DNA of 64,000 nt from contig NZ_CP053830.1 in NCBI RefSeq assembly GCF_013372185.1, forward strand, positions 1,116,001 to 1,180,000, read 5' to 3'. Source of the DNA: Campylobacter lari subsp. lari (GTDB taxonomy: Bacteria > Campylobacterota > Campylobacteria > Campylobacterales > Campylobacteraceae). The stretch's first letter is position 1, and each line of letters begins with the position of its first letter. The position numbers and the translations under genes are program-made. Of this stretch, positions 1 through 7,036 are shown one piece after another. The notes beneath the pieces are model-generated. The model did not search any database. It saw only the letters and a program-made list of their open reading frames with translations, and was not told where the DNA came from.

Positions 1-1
1 T

Positions 2-1330
2 TAAAGCTTCCAAACCTTCTCTTAAAATAATACCCAAAGCCCATATAAATAAAGACATAGGTGAGGATTCTTGAATTTTATCTAAAGAGCTTTCCACTAA
101 GGCACTAAGCTCATCAAAATTTTGTTTTAATTCTTCTTTGGAAGCACTTGCTTTAATAAGCGCAACGCCTTTTGAAAAATAACTTTCTATTTTCAATTTT
201 AAAGCACTATCAATAGCACCAATTTTACTTTCCATACCACTTGCTTCAAAAATATCCAAATACACATTTTGTAAAGCATCTATACTATTTAAACTAAATC
301 CCTCGTAATTTTGCAAAATATTATTAAGAGCAATTTTCATATCATCATATACTTTAGTATAGTTTTTAGTACTCATAGCACTCTCATCAAAGCCTTTAAC
401 TTGAAGTAAAGCTAATTCTTCTTTAGGTAAAGCTAAAAACGCTTCATATAATAAATCTGATATGTTTGAAATTTCATCTCTAATAGTTTTTTCATCTAAA
501 GTATTGGCATTGATTTTTCTTATAATAGTTCTAAGTTTAGTTTGAATTTTTTTATCCACTCCTGCCTTAGTATATCTTGCCACTAAAACTTCTACTTTTG
601 AGTTTCTATAGTCTTCAAACAATGATGATTGAATCAAATCTTTAGCTTTTTGATAATCTTTATTTACAAAAGCTAACGCAGCTTGATCAAGCTTTGAAAC
701 CATCGAATCCATTAAAAATTGCAATCTTGCATCCAAAGCCGAAGCTTCTTGTAAAGCTAGCAATGCCTCATCTTTTTGAGTGCTTTGTTCTTGAGCAATC
801 AAACTTTGAGCTGAATTTTGTGAAGTTTGCTCTTTAACATTCTCTCCAAGCAAAGCCGCAAACATCGCTTCAGCTTGTGCTTGGCGCTCTTTTTCTGCTT
901 TTAAAGATGAGTTTTCAGCTGCCTTTTTATCATAATTTACATCACTAGCTTCGGCTTTAAGCTGAAAGCCTTTTTCTAAAACAGGAATGATTTCATCTAA
1001 ATCAAAATACAAACTACTAATCAAAGCTTCTATTTTAGAAAAATCCTCTTTATCTTTATACAACTTTCTTAAATTAACAAATTTACGCTCCATAACAATG
1101 GCTTTTCTACCAACATTACGCCCAATAGAGCCTTCCATGGTTTCAAAATGCTGAAAATATGCATCTTCTGCTTTTTTCTTTGCTTCTAAATTTTTATTTT
1201 CTTTATATAAAATCATACTTTCATTTAAAATTTGTTTGATTGCTTGGGCTTCTTTTTGATAATCAATCTCTCTAGCATAAACAATAGTACAAAATAAAAA
1301 AATTATCAACAAGCTTATTTTTTTAAACAC
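2..1330 (-). CDS. FTR1-family iron permease (partial, C-terminus outside window)
   Basis: Reading the minus strand from a GTG at 1330-1328 gives 443 open codons running off the left edge. A GGAG lies 6 nt upstream of the GTG. The product starts with a signal peptide (FKKISLLIIFLFCTIVYA), then a long helical periplasmic region rich in Ala, Glu and Lys, and reaches a first membrane segment containing REGLEAL just before the edge. REGLE is the iron-binding motif of FTR1/EfeU permeases. The arrangement of signal peptide, long periplasmic domain and permease matches the Campylobacter FTR1 protein that works with periplasmic P19 in iron uptake; P19 would lie left of the window. Regulation by Fur is likely from the operator upstream. 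Family call is firm; function with P19 is inferred. Confidence 0.88.
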   Translation of the reverse strand, partial: MFKKISLLIIFLFCTIVYAREIDYQKEAQAIKQILNESMILYKENKNLEAKKKAEDAYFQHFETMEGSIGRNVGRKAIVMERKFVNLRKLYKDKEDFSKIEALISSLYFDLDEIIPVLEKGFQLKAEASDVNYDKKAAENSSLKAEKERQAQAEAMFAALLGENVKEQTSQNSAQSLIAQEQSTQKDEALLALQEASALDARLQFLMDSMVSKLDQAALAFVNKDYQKAKDLIQSSLFEDYRNSKVEVLVARYTKAGVDKKIQTKLRTIIRKINANTLDEKTIRDEISNISDLLYEAFLALPKEELALLQVKGFDESAMSTKNYTKVYDDMKIALNNILQNYEGFSLNSIDALQNVYLDIFEASGMESKIGAIDSALKLKIESYFSKGVALIKASASKEELKQNFDELSALVESSLDKIQESSPMSLFIWALGIILREGLEAL

Positions 1331-1374
1331 TATTTTACTCCGAAATGATATTCATTTTTAAAATCATAGTCGCA

Positions 1375-1420
1375 AGTATAGTACTAGCTTTCTTAAATTT
1401 AGATAAACATTATCATTATT
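1375..1420 (-). promoter_or_regulatory. Fur box and -10 upstream of the FTR1 gene
   Basis: On the minus strand, 1420-1402 reads AATAATGATAATGTTTATC, matching the 19-base Fur consensus (GATAATGATAATCATTATC) at 16 positions. A TATACT -10 hexamer lies at 1380-1375, so the Fur site overlaps the expected -35 region, a position suited to iron-dependent repression. The start codon follows 45 nt downstream. Confidence 0.72.
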
Positions 1421-1587
1421 TATTTCATAATAATTTAGATAAAAATACTACAAAATACTACTTTTATCTACAATATAAGCTAAAAAATTATTATTTTTAA
1501 GAGTATTGTTTATTTTTATTTATTTTAATCATAAAAATAAGTTTTCTTTGCTAATATTTAGTGGTTTTAAAAATTCAAGGAGCTTTT

Positions 1588-2021
1588 GTGTTAGTAATTG
1601 GCCTTGAAAAACCAAGCAAACTCAAAAAATGTTAAAATTTTAGGTTTTTGGGTGATTATAGGAATAATAGCTGATATTAGCCTTGGTTTATTAGATAAAG
1701 AACTTGCACTAGCTAATAAAATCGGAGTGGATTATTTTATACAAACTTTAAAAATTCTCTAAAAACTATTATATTTTTAACTATTGTTTTAGTAATTATT
1801 AGCCTTAAGAGTCTAAAGCAAACTGAAAGTATAGACACTAAAGCTTTATTATACTTTTGGGCGTGGATAATTTTATATCCTAAATTCATGCGGTAGGAAA
1901 TTTATGCGGTAATAGCGTAGCAGCTTTAATCGTAGCTATTTGGGATAAACAAATAGACTGGGAAAAGTTTCGCTACGCTCTTGATAATCCTAAAGAATTT
2001 ACTAATGCGGGTTTTGATTAA
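1588..2021 (+). pseudogene. remnant of a dicarboxylate/cation (DctA-type, DAACS) symporter
   Basis: An AAGGAG site at 1577-1582 is followed by GTG at 1588, but this frame stops after 15 codons. A second frame then encodes a DctA-like N-terminus (KNQANSKNVKILGFW, then a hydrophobic segment with GIIADISLGLL) and also stops. Further remnants in other frames include FLTIVLVIISLKSLKQ and the C-terminal block CGNSVAALIVAIWDKQIDW, ending at TAA 2019-2021. Only about 145 codons remain of a family of roughly 430-460 residues, so most transmembrane helices are deleted and at least two frameshifts are present. It cannot make a working transporter. The family assignment comes from the start and end blocks and is moderately sure. 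Confidence 0.68.
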
Positions 2022-2875
2022 AAAACCTCTTTTTGTATTTTTTCTACATATTTTTCTCTTAGTTTTTGGGTATAAAAGCCTACTTTACCATCATTAATCA
2101 CCTTGCTATCTGCTTTTATAACACCTAAAATCAAAAAAGTAGCCGCAGAAATAAATACCTCATCAGCCTCATATACTTCTTTCATACTAAAAGCTCTTTG
2201 ATCTACTTTAAGATCAAGTTCTTTGGCAAATTTCAAGATATTTTTACGGCGAATTCCTGGTAAGATTTCATTAGAAAATGGCTTAGTAATTAAAGTTTTA
2301 TCTTTTATAATAAAAGCTGAACTACTAGAAGCTTCCGTTACTAAAGCATTTTCTACCATAAAAGCTTCAAAAACCTTAGCCTTTATAGCTTCTTCTTTTG
2401 CAAGACATTGAGCCAATAAAGAAATTGATTTTATATCCCTTCTTTTCCATCTTAAATCAGCTGTTGAAATAACACTTACCCCATTTTTAGCATACTCATG
2501 CTCAATCACCTTGCATTCAAAAGCAAAAGCCATAATAGTAGGTTTTAATCCCTTCAAAAGAGCAAAATTTCTACTAGCAACCCCTCTAGTAACTTGCATA
2601 TAAAGCCCACCTTCTTTAAGAGAGTTTTTAATGATTAATTGCTCTAAAATATTTTCAAATTCTTCTTTTGTATAAGGAATTTGTAGATCAATTTGGGCTA
2701 AACTACGCTCAAAACGCTCCCAAAATTCTTCTTTATCAGCTATTTTTGCATTTACCACAGGAACTACTTCATAAATTCCATCTCCAAAGATAAAACCTCT
2801 ATCAAAAATACTCACTTTAGCTTCGCTAGCTTTTACAAACTCATCATTTAAAAATACTACTTCCATCTCTTGCAT
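2018..2875 (-). CDS. dat: D-amino acid aminotransferase (PLP class IV)
   Basis: This 285-residue protein belongs to the class IV PLP aminotransferases (D-alanine aminotransferase / IlvE / PabC fold). FDRGFIFGDGIYEVVPV near residues 24-40 is the N-terminal signature. Lys149 in WKRRDIKS is the expected Schiff-base lysine and Glu181 in VTEASSS is the conserved cofactor-contacting Glu. The likely reaction is transamination between D-alanine and 2-oxoglutarate, giving D-glutamate for peptidoglycan. Branched-chain aminotransferase or aminodeoxychorismate lyase are less likely by length and motif. AAAAGGAGAG lies 3-4 nt before the ATG at 2875, which supports this start over the internal ATG three codons later. 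The stop overlaps the end of the convergent symporter remnant. Confidence 0.85.
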   Translation of the reverse strand: MQEMEVVFLNDEFVKASEAKVSIFDRGFIFGDGIYEVVPVVNAKIADKEEFWERFERSLAQIDLQIPYTKEEFENILEQLIIKNSLKEGGLYMQVTRGVASRNFALLKGLKPTIMAFAFECKVIEHEYAKNGVSVISTADLRWKRRDIKSISLLAQCLAKEEAIKAKVFEAFMVENALVTEASSSSAFIIKDKTLITKPFSNEILPGIRRKNILKFAKELDLKVDQRAFSMKEVYEADEVFISAATFLILGVIKADSKVINDGKVGFYTQKLREKYVEKIQKEVF

Positions 2876-2886
2876 AAACTCTCCTT

Positions 2887-3864
2887 TTAATTAAATAAAT
2901 CAACAATATCTTTTGGCAAATCAAGCTGATTAGAATAATAAAAATACTTAGCTAAAACTAAAATTCCTATATAAAATTCTATCTTTTCATCTAAAAATTG
3001 CTCTATATAAGCATGGGCATTTTGAATGATTTCTTTTGCTCTATGTGGATTAGCTAAATAATAATCAAGCAAAGCTTCTACATTTTCATAATCATCATTA
3101 ATTAAGGCAAAATGCTCATTTGGAACTAACTTTCCCTCCATAAACCAAGTTTCATAGCGCATTTTTGGGGCTAAAACTAAAGAATTTGTTTTCATTGCCC
3201 ACTTTAAGTTGCTTGCTACATCATTACCTTCTAATGAAAGTAAAAATTTAAACTGCATTTGATAGGCTCTGCTGATTTTAAAATTTAAATTTTTAATCCA
3301 TTTTTCGGCTTGAATTTTTCTACCACCAACATGAGCAATATCACAACGAGGATTATCAAAATATTTTTCAAAAAATTTAATACGATGAGGCTGATAAATC
3401 GCACCTCTAAAAAAAAGCAAGTCTTTTTTATCTTCAAATTGATTTTTATCCTGTATAAAATCAAAATGTCTGTTTTTATCTAATTTTAAAATGATATTAT
3501 TAAAACCATTTTCAACCGGTCTTGATTTAGCTATACTTGGATATTTAAGATTATAACTAATATCTCCAAAGCCTTTAATCCATAAAAAATCATCATTAAA
3601 ATATTTACTAATTGCATAAGCATCATAAGCATAGGAAGTTTTTTTAAAGGGAAATTTTCCTATTTTTTCATAATTTTCAAATTTTTTTATATCAAAAAAA
3701 TCATTTTGCAGATTATAATAATTTAAGCGAGTAATAATATTATCTATATTTTTTAGTTTTAAAATTGCTTTTAAAATATTTTGTAATTGATTTTGATAAA
3801 TTTTTCTAGGTATAAAACTTTTAGCTATGCCTTTTACATTCATCATAAATCTAGAATCTGCCAT
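2887..3864 (-). CDS. GT90 (CAP10/LpsA-like) glycosyltransferase
   Basis: A 325-residue protein with no clear membrane segment. The second half carries the CAP10-type pattern: DLLFFRGAIYQPHR near 150, then SLEGNDVASNLKWAM and a region of NSLVLAPKMRYETWFMEGKLVPNEHFALI, which in family GT90 contacts the nucleotide sugar. Members of this family in Gram-negative pathogens add sugars, often glucose, xylose or galactose, to LPS or LOS. Donor and acceptor cannot be read here. It lies 11 nt upstream of dat on the same strand but shares no pathway with it. It is away from the LOS-type genes at the right edge of the window. Confidence 0.78.
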   Translation of the reverse strand: MADSRFMMNVKGIAKSFIPRKIYQNQLQNILKAILKLKNIDNIITRLNYYNLQNDFFDIKKFENYEKIGKFPFKKTSYAYDAYAISKYFNDDFLWIKGFGDISYNLKYPSIAKSRPVENGFNNIILKLDKNRHFDFIQDKNQFEDKKDLLFFRGAIYQPHRIKFFEKYFDNPRCDIAHVGGRKIQAEKWIKNLNFKISRAYQMQFKFLLSLEGNDVASNLKWAMKTNSLVLAPKMRYETWFMEGKLVPNEHFALINDDYENVEALLDYYLANPHRAKEIIQNAHAYIEQFLDEKIEFYIGILVLAKYFYYSNQLDLPKDIVDLFN

Positions 3865-3993
3865 TTTTCTTCCATTTTGATATTAAAATAATATAAATTT
3901 TAACACAAGAATTCATTTACAAGACTTAAAATTTAGTTTAATTAAAAACAAAAATGTTAAAATCACAAAAATCACATACTAATTGGGTAAAAA

Positions 3994-4485
3994 ATGAAAA
4001 TACAAGAATTTATTTTAAACTTTATTTTTAAAGTTTCAAATCAACCTGTTAATTTAAAAGATTTACTAGAAGCAAATGCCTTGCTTAATGAAGGTATGAT
4101 GGTAGATCCTGCAAAATTAAATTTTAAATTTAAGGTGTTTAATTCCTATCTTATTTATGCATTTTTTTGCATAACTATTTTAGTTCCTATGCTTATCATT
4201 AGCCATTATTTTCTAACAATTATTGATTTTCATATTAGTATTTTAAGTGCTGTTTTTGTAACCGCTTGTGTTTTTATTGGCTATGATATTTTTAAAATTT
4301 ACACTAGAAAAATAATAAGCAAAAGATTATTAAAAAAAGCTTGGGCTTTGCATTTTCCATATTTTGCTTATGAAAAATACTCAAAAATAGCAGAAAATAT
4401 TTACAACCAAGCCATTAAAGAAGAAATTCCAAAAAATCAACTTGAGCAATATGTTTTGGAAAAAATCATTCAAACACAAGATTAA
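3994..4485 (+). CDS. small membrane protein of unknown function
   Basis: I do not recognise this 163-residue protein. It has a cytoplasmic-looking N-terminus, two strongly hydrophobic segments at about residues 53-75 and 82-102, and a basic C-terminal half ending in a short amphipathic stretch. The TTGGGTAAAAA before the ATG is a modest ribosome site. A TAAAAT -10-like hexamer lies around 3957-3962. It converges on the FtsL-like gene and overlaps its end by 4 nt. A membrane protein in this position next to rsmH is, as I recall, also found in C. jejuni (Cj0691-like); no function is known to me. Confidence 0.7.
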   Translation: MKIQEFILNFIFKVSNQPVNLKDLLEANALLNEGMMVDPAKLNFKFKVFNSYLIYAFFCITILVPMLIISHYFLTIIDFHISILSAVFVTACVFIGYDIFKIYTRKIISKRLLKKAWALHFPYFAYEKYSKIAENIYNQAIKEEIPKNQLEQYVLEKIIQTQD

Positions 4486-5396
4486 TCTAAAAAGTCTAAA
4501 ACTTGATTTTGAAAATATAGCGCCTCAAGCTGTCTTTGAAGTTCTTTATTTTCTTCATCTAAAACAAGTTCTTGCGATCTTAAGTCTGCTATATCTCTAC
4601 TTACATAATAAATTTGATTTCTAATATAAATTTGTGGGAAAAATATCAATAAAGCAAATGCTATCATCAAACCTGCATATATTAAATTTTTAGGACTTAA
4701 ATTTTTATTTTCCTCACTTACTATGCTATCTAAAAGTTCATATTTATCTTCTTGATTATACTCTTGGTTTTCTTCAAGCCTTACTTTTTCTTCTAAAATT
4801 TTTTGTTCTTGCTTAGCTAATTTTTCTTTTTCTTTTAATTCTTCTTGAGCTTTTTTTAATTTTTCTTGTTCGATTTTTTTTTGCTCTTTGAGTTCTTGTT
4901 TGAGTTTAGCTTTTTCTTTTCTTTTTTCTTTTAAATCTTGAAATTTTGAAGTGACAAAAACATTGCTTTGAGTAAGAATTTTAGATATTCGAATAGAATC
5001 TTTATTTTCTTGTTTTTTTTCTATTTTTTTTATTTCTTGTGTTGATTTACTATTTTTAAGCATTTTAGAATTTGCAATATTTTTTTTATCGAATTTTTCT
5101 TTTTGCTTTTTGAAAAAATTAAGTTGTAATTTAAAAGGCTTTTTTTCTTCTAATTTAACATTTATCAAATCTTCTTTTAAATAAATAGCAGATTGCTTTT
5201 TGGGCTTTTCTTCGTATTCTTCATCAAAATCTGTAAATTTAGGTCTTTTTTTACGCTGTATTCTATTTTTTAGTATACGATCGCTTTCATTAAAAATTTG
5301 CTCTTCATAAGGCCTACCTTCTTTAATAGCCCTAGAATATTTCAACATTTTTTCACGTATATTTTGCTTTTCTTTTAAAAAATCATCTTCAACCAT
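4482..5396 (-). CDS. bitopic coiled-coil protein, FtsL/DivIC-like candidate
   Basis: A 304-residue protein of striking design. Residues 1-236 are highly charged and Lys/Glu-rich with long predicted coiled coil (about 150-215). One membrane helix follows at about 237-258 (NLIYAGLMIAFALLIFF). The final 46 residues form a heptad-like segment (RDIADLRSQELVLDEENKEL). A single helix followed by a short periplasmic leucine-zipper coil is the FtsL/DivIC layout. The gene starts 3 nt after the rsmH stop, exactly where ftsL sits in the mraZ-rsmH-ftsL order of many bacteria. The long cytoplasmic part is unlike E. coli FtsL (121 residues). Sequence identity to FtsL is not obvious by eye, so function is inferred from topology and synteny. 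Confidence 0.62.
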   Translation of the reverse strand: MVEDDFLKEKQNIREKMLKYSRAIKEGRPYEEQIFNESDRILKNRIQRKKRPKFTDFDEEYEEKPKKQSAIYLKEDLINVKLEEKKPFKLQLNFFKKQKEKFDKKNIANSKMLKNSKSTQEIKKIEKKQENKDSIRISKILTQSNVFVTSKFQDLKEKRKEKAKLKQELKEQKKIEQEKLKKAQEELKEKEKLAKQEQKILEEKVRLEENQEYNQEDKYELLDSIVSEENKNLSPKNLIYAGLMIAFALLIFFPQIYIRNQIYYVSRDIADLRSQELVLDEENKELQRQLEALYFQNQVLDFLD

Positions 5397-5399
5397 TAT

Positions 5400-6317
5400 T
5401 TACCTAAAATAAAAAATTCTCATTTTTGCACAACTTGATCTGCTATTATAGCTTATTTCTTCTTTGGAGGCACTTATGGCTTTTTTACTTAAAATTTTAC
5501 CAAGACTATGTCCTTTGCCACATTCGCATTTTATGGCTCTTTCATCGCAAATACAATCTTTTTCCCATCTTTTAAAAGTATTTTTTACTATCCTATCTTC
5601 CAAAGAATGAAAACTAATAATAGCTAATTTACAATCTTTTAATTTTGCTTTTTCTATGTTTTCAAGCAAGTATTTTAATTCGCCAAGTTCATTATTTACT
5701 TCTATACGCAAAGCTTGAAATACGAGCAAGGCTAAAGATACATTGCGCCCTTTTAACTTAGCATTTCCTATAATTTGACTTAATTCTTTTGCACTTGTAA
5801 TCTCTTTTTGACTTCTTGCATTGATGATTTTTTGAGTAAGCATTGAAGCAACCGGCGCTAAATCTCCGTAGTCTTTAAAAATTTGCTCCAAAGCTTCCTT
5901 GCTGTAAGAATTTACCACTTCTTTAGCATTTAAAAGGTTATTTTGATCCATTCTCATATCTAAAAAATCAGAATTTAGTGAAAAACCTCTATCATTTTTA
6001 TCAAGCTGCAAAGAAGATACACCAATATCAGCTAAAATTCCTCTTAAGTTTTGCGTTGGAATTTGAGTTAAAATATCTTTAAAGCCTATATGATTAAAAC
6101 TTATCCTATCTTGAAATTTTTTTAAAAATTCTTTAGAAAAATTTAAAGCTTCTAAATCTTTATCGCAAGCAATTAATCTTAGTTTCTCATGAGCTTGCAA
6201 TAATGCCTTAGAATGCCCTCCATAACCCAAAGTGCAATCTAAAAAATCTCCACTATCAAAATCATCAAAAGCATCTAAAACTTCTTGCAGTAAAACAGGA
6301 ATATGTGGACTTTGCAA
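5400..6317 (-). CDS. rsmH: 16S rRNA m4C1402 methyltransferase RsmH
   Basis: RsmH (MraW) methylates N4 of cytidine 1402 in the ribosomal P site using S-adenosylmethionine. The 305 residues show the family start (HIPVLLQEVLDAF), the SAM-binding loop DCTLGYGGHSKALL near 27-40, GILADIGVSSLQLD, and DRGFSLNSDFLDMRMD around 117-132. The C-terminal SFHSLEDRIVKNTFKRW block and the ending SSCAKMRIFYFR are typical. The start is TTG at 6317 with AAAGG about 7 nt upstream; the PHIPVLL motif a few codons in fits the family N-terminus. It is followed after 3 nt by the FtsL-like gene, suggesting translational coupling, and is divergent from the aldolase-like gene. Confidence 0.95.
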   Translation of the reverse strand: MQSPHIPVLLQEVLDAFDDFDSGDFLDCTLGYGGHSKALLQAHEKLRLIACDKDLEALNFSKEFLKKFQDRISFNHIGFKDILTQIPTQNLRGILADIGVSSLQLDKNDRGFSLNSDFLDMRMDQNNLLNAKEVVNSYSKEALEQIFKDYGDLAPVASMLTQKIINARSQKEITSAKELSQIIGNAKLKGRNVSLALLVFQALRIEVNNELGELKYLLENIEKAKLKDCKLAIISFHSLEDRIVKNTFKRWEKDCICDERAIKCECGKGHSLGKILSKKAISASKEEISYNSRSSCAKMRIFYFR

Positions 6318-6342
6318 AATAAACCTTTAAAATATTTTTTAG

Positions 6343-6348
6343 TATAAT
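6343..6348 (+). promoter_or_regulatory. -10 promoter element of the aldolase-like gene
   Basis: A perfect TATAAT follows an AT-rich run, 30 nt before the ATG at 6379, in the divergent gap with rsmH. Campylobacter sigma-70 promoters typically have a strong -10 and no clear -35, as here. Confidence 0.5.
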
Positions 6349-6378
6349 ATCTTAGCAAAGTTTAAAACAAGGTTTTTA

Positions 6379-6957
6379 ATGAATAAAGAAAATATCATTT
6401 CTCAAATCAAAATACTTTCTACTTCAATGTTTAAAAAAAATTTTTTTGGAATTTGTCATGGATCAGTTTCAGCAAAACTATCTCAAAGTTCTTTTATTAT
6501 AAACAAAAACGACACTTTTTTAAATCAACTAGATGAAAAAAGTTTAAGTATTTTAAAATTTGCAAAAGATTATAGCTGGGATGAAGCAAGCAGCGATAGT
6601 GAAATCCATAAAAGTATATATGAAAATATACCTGAAGCTAAATTTATATGTTTTGCCTGCCCAACTTATACCTTATCTATGAGTTTAAACCATGATTTTA
6701 TAACACCTCAAGATTATTTTGGTGAAATTTTTCTAGAAGAAATTCGAGTTTACAATCCTAAAAATTATGAAGATTGGGAGGATAGATCACAAACTGAAAT
6801 TTATCGTTATATGTTAGAACAAAAACAAAATTTTGTTGTTGTAAAGGGTTATGGTATATTTGCCTATGGTAGAACAAGTTATGAATTAGGTAAGATTGTA
6901 GATTTAATTGAAAATTCTTGTAAAATTATCCATTTAGCGGAGACAAATTTATCATAA
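6379..6957 (+). CDS. class II aldolase/adducin-fold protein lacking zinc ligands
   Basis: The 192 residues follow the class II aldolase (FucA/AraD) pattern from end to end: CHGSVSAKL in place of the GNISAR-type loop, DEASSDSEIHKSIYENIPEA at the position of the SSEWRFH helix, and a C-terminal GYGIFAYGRTSYELGKIVDLIE. In active enzymes an HxH pair and a later histidine bind zinc. Here the pair is replaced by FACPT and the later HHG by KGYG, so no zinc site is visible, and the catalytic glutamate seems changed as well. It is therefore probably not an aldolase; a binding or structural role is possible. It sits alone between rsmH and ppiD with its own promoter. Confidence 0.75.
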   Translation: MNKENIISQIKILSTSMFKKNFFGICHGSVSAKLSQSSFIINKNDTFLNQLDEKSLSILKFAKDYSWDEASSDSEIHKSIYENIPEAKFICFACPTYTLSMSLNHDFITPQDYFGEIFLEEIRVYNPKNYEDWEDRSQTEIYRYMLEQKQNFVVVKGYGIFAYGRTSYELGKIVDLIENSCKIIHLAETNLS

Positions 6958-6994
6958 TAATTTAAAATTAATCTTTTATTAATCACAAATTATT

Positions 6995-7000
6995 TATAAT
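6995..7000 (+). promoter_or_regulatory. -10 promoter element of ppiD-ftsA-ftsZ
   Basis: TATAAT lies 36 nt before the ppiD start in the 79-nt gap after the aldolase-like gene, and is preceded by T-rich runs. The tight spacing of the three downstream genes suggests they are co-transcribed from here. Confidence 0.45.
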
Positions 7001-7036
7001 TTATAGTTTAATTTATTTAATCAGATTGGGGTAAAA

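Noticed and set aside
4800-5100. Long T-rich low-complexity DNA inside the FtsL-like gene as a repeat element or slippage region
   Set aside because: It encodes Lys/Glu coiled coil without a regular repeat unit, and runs of T of this size are common throughout this AT-rich sequence.
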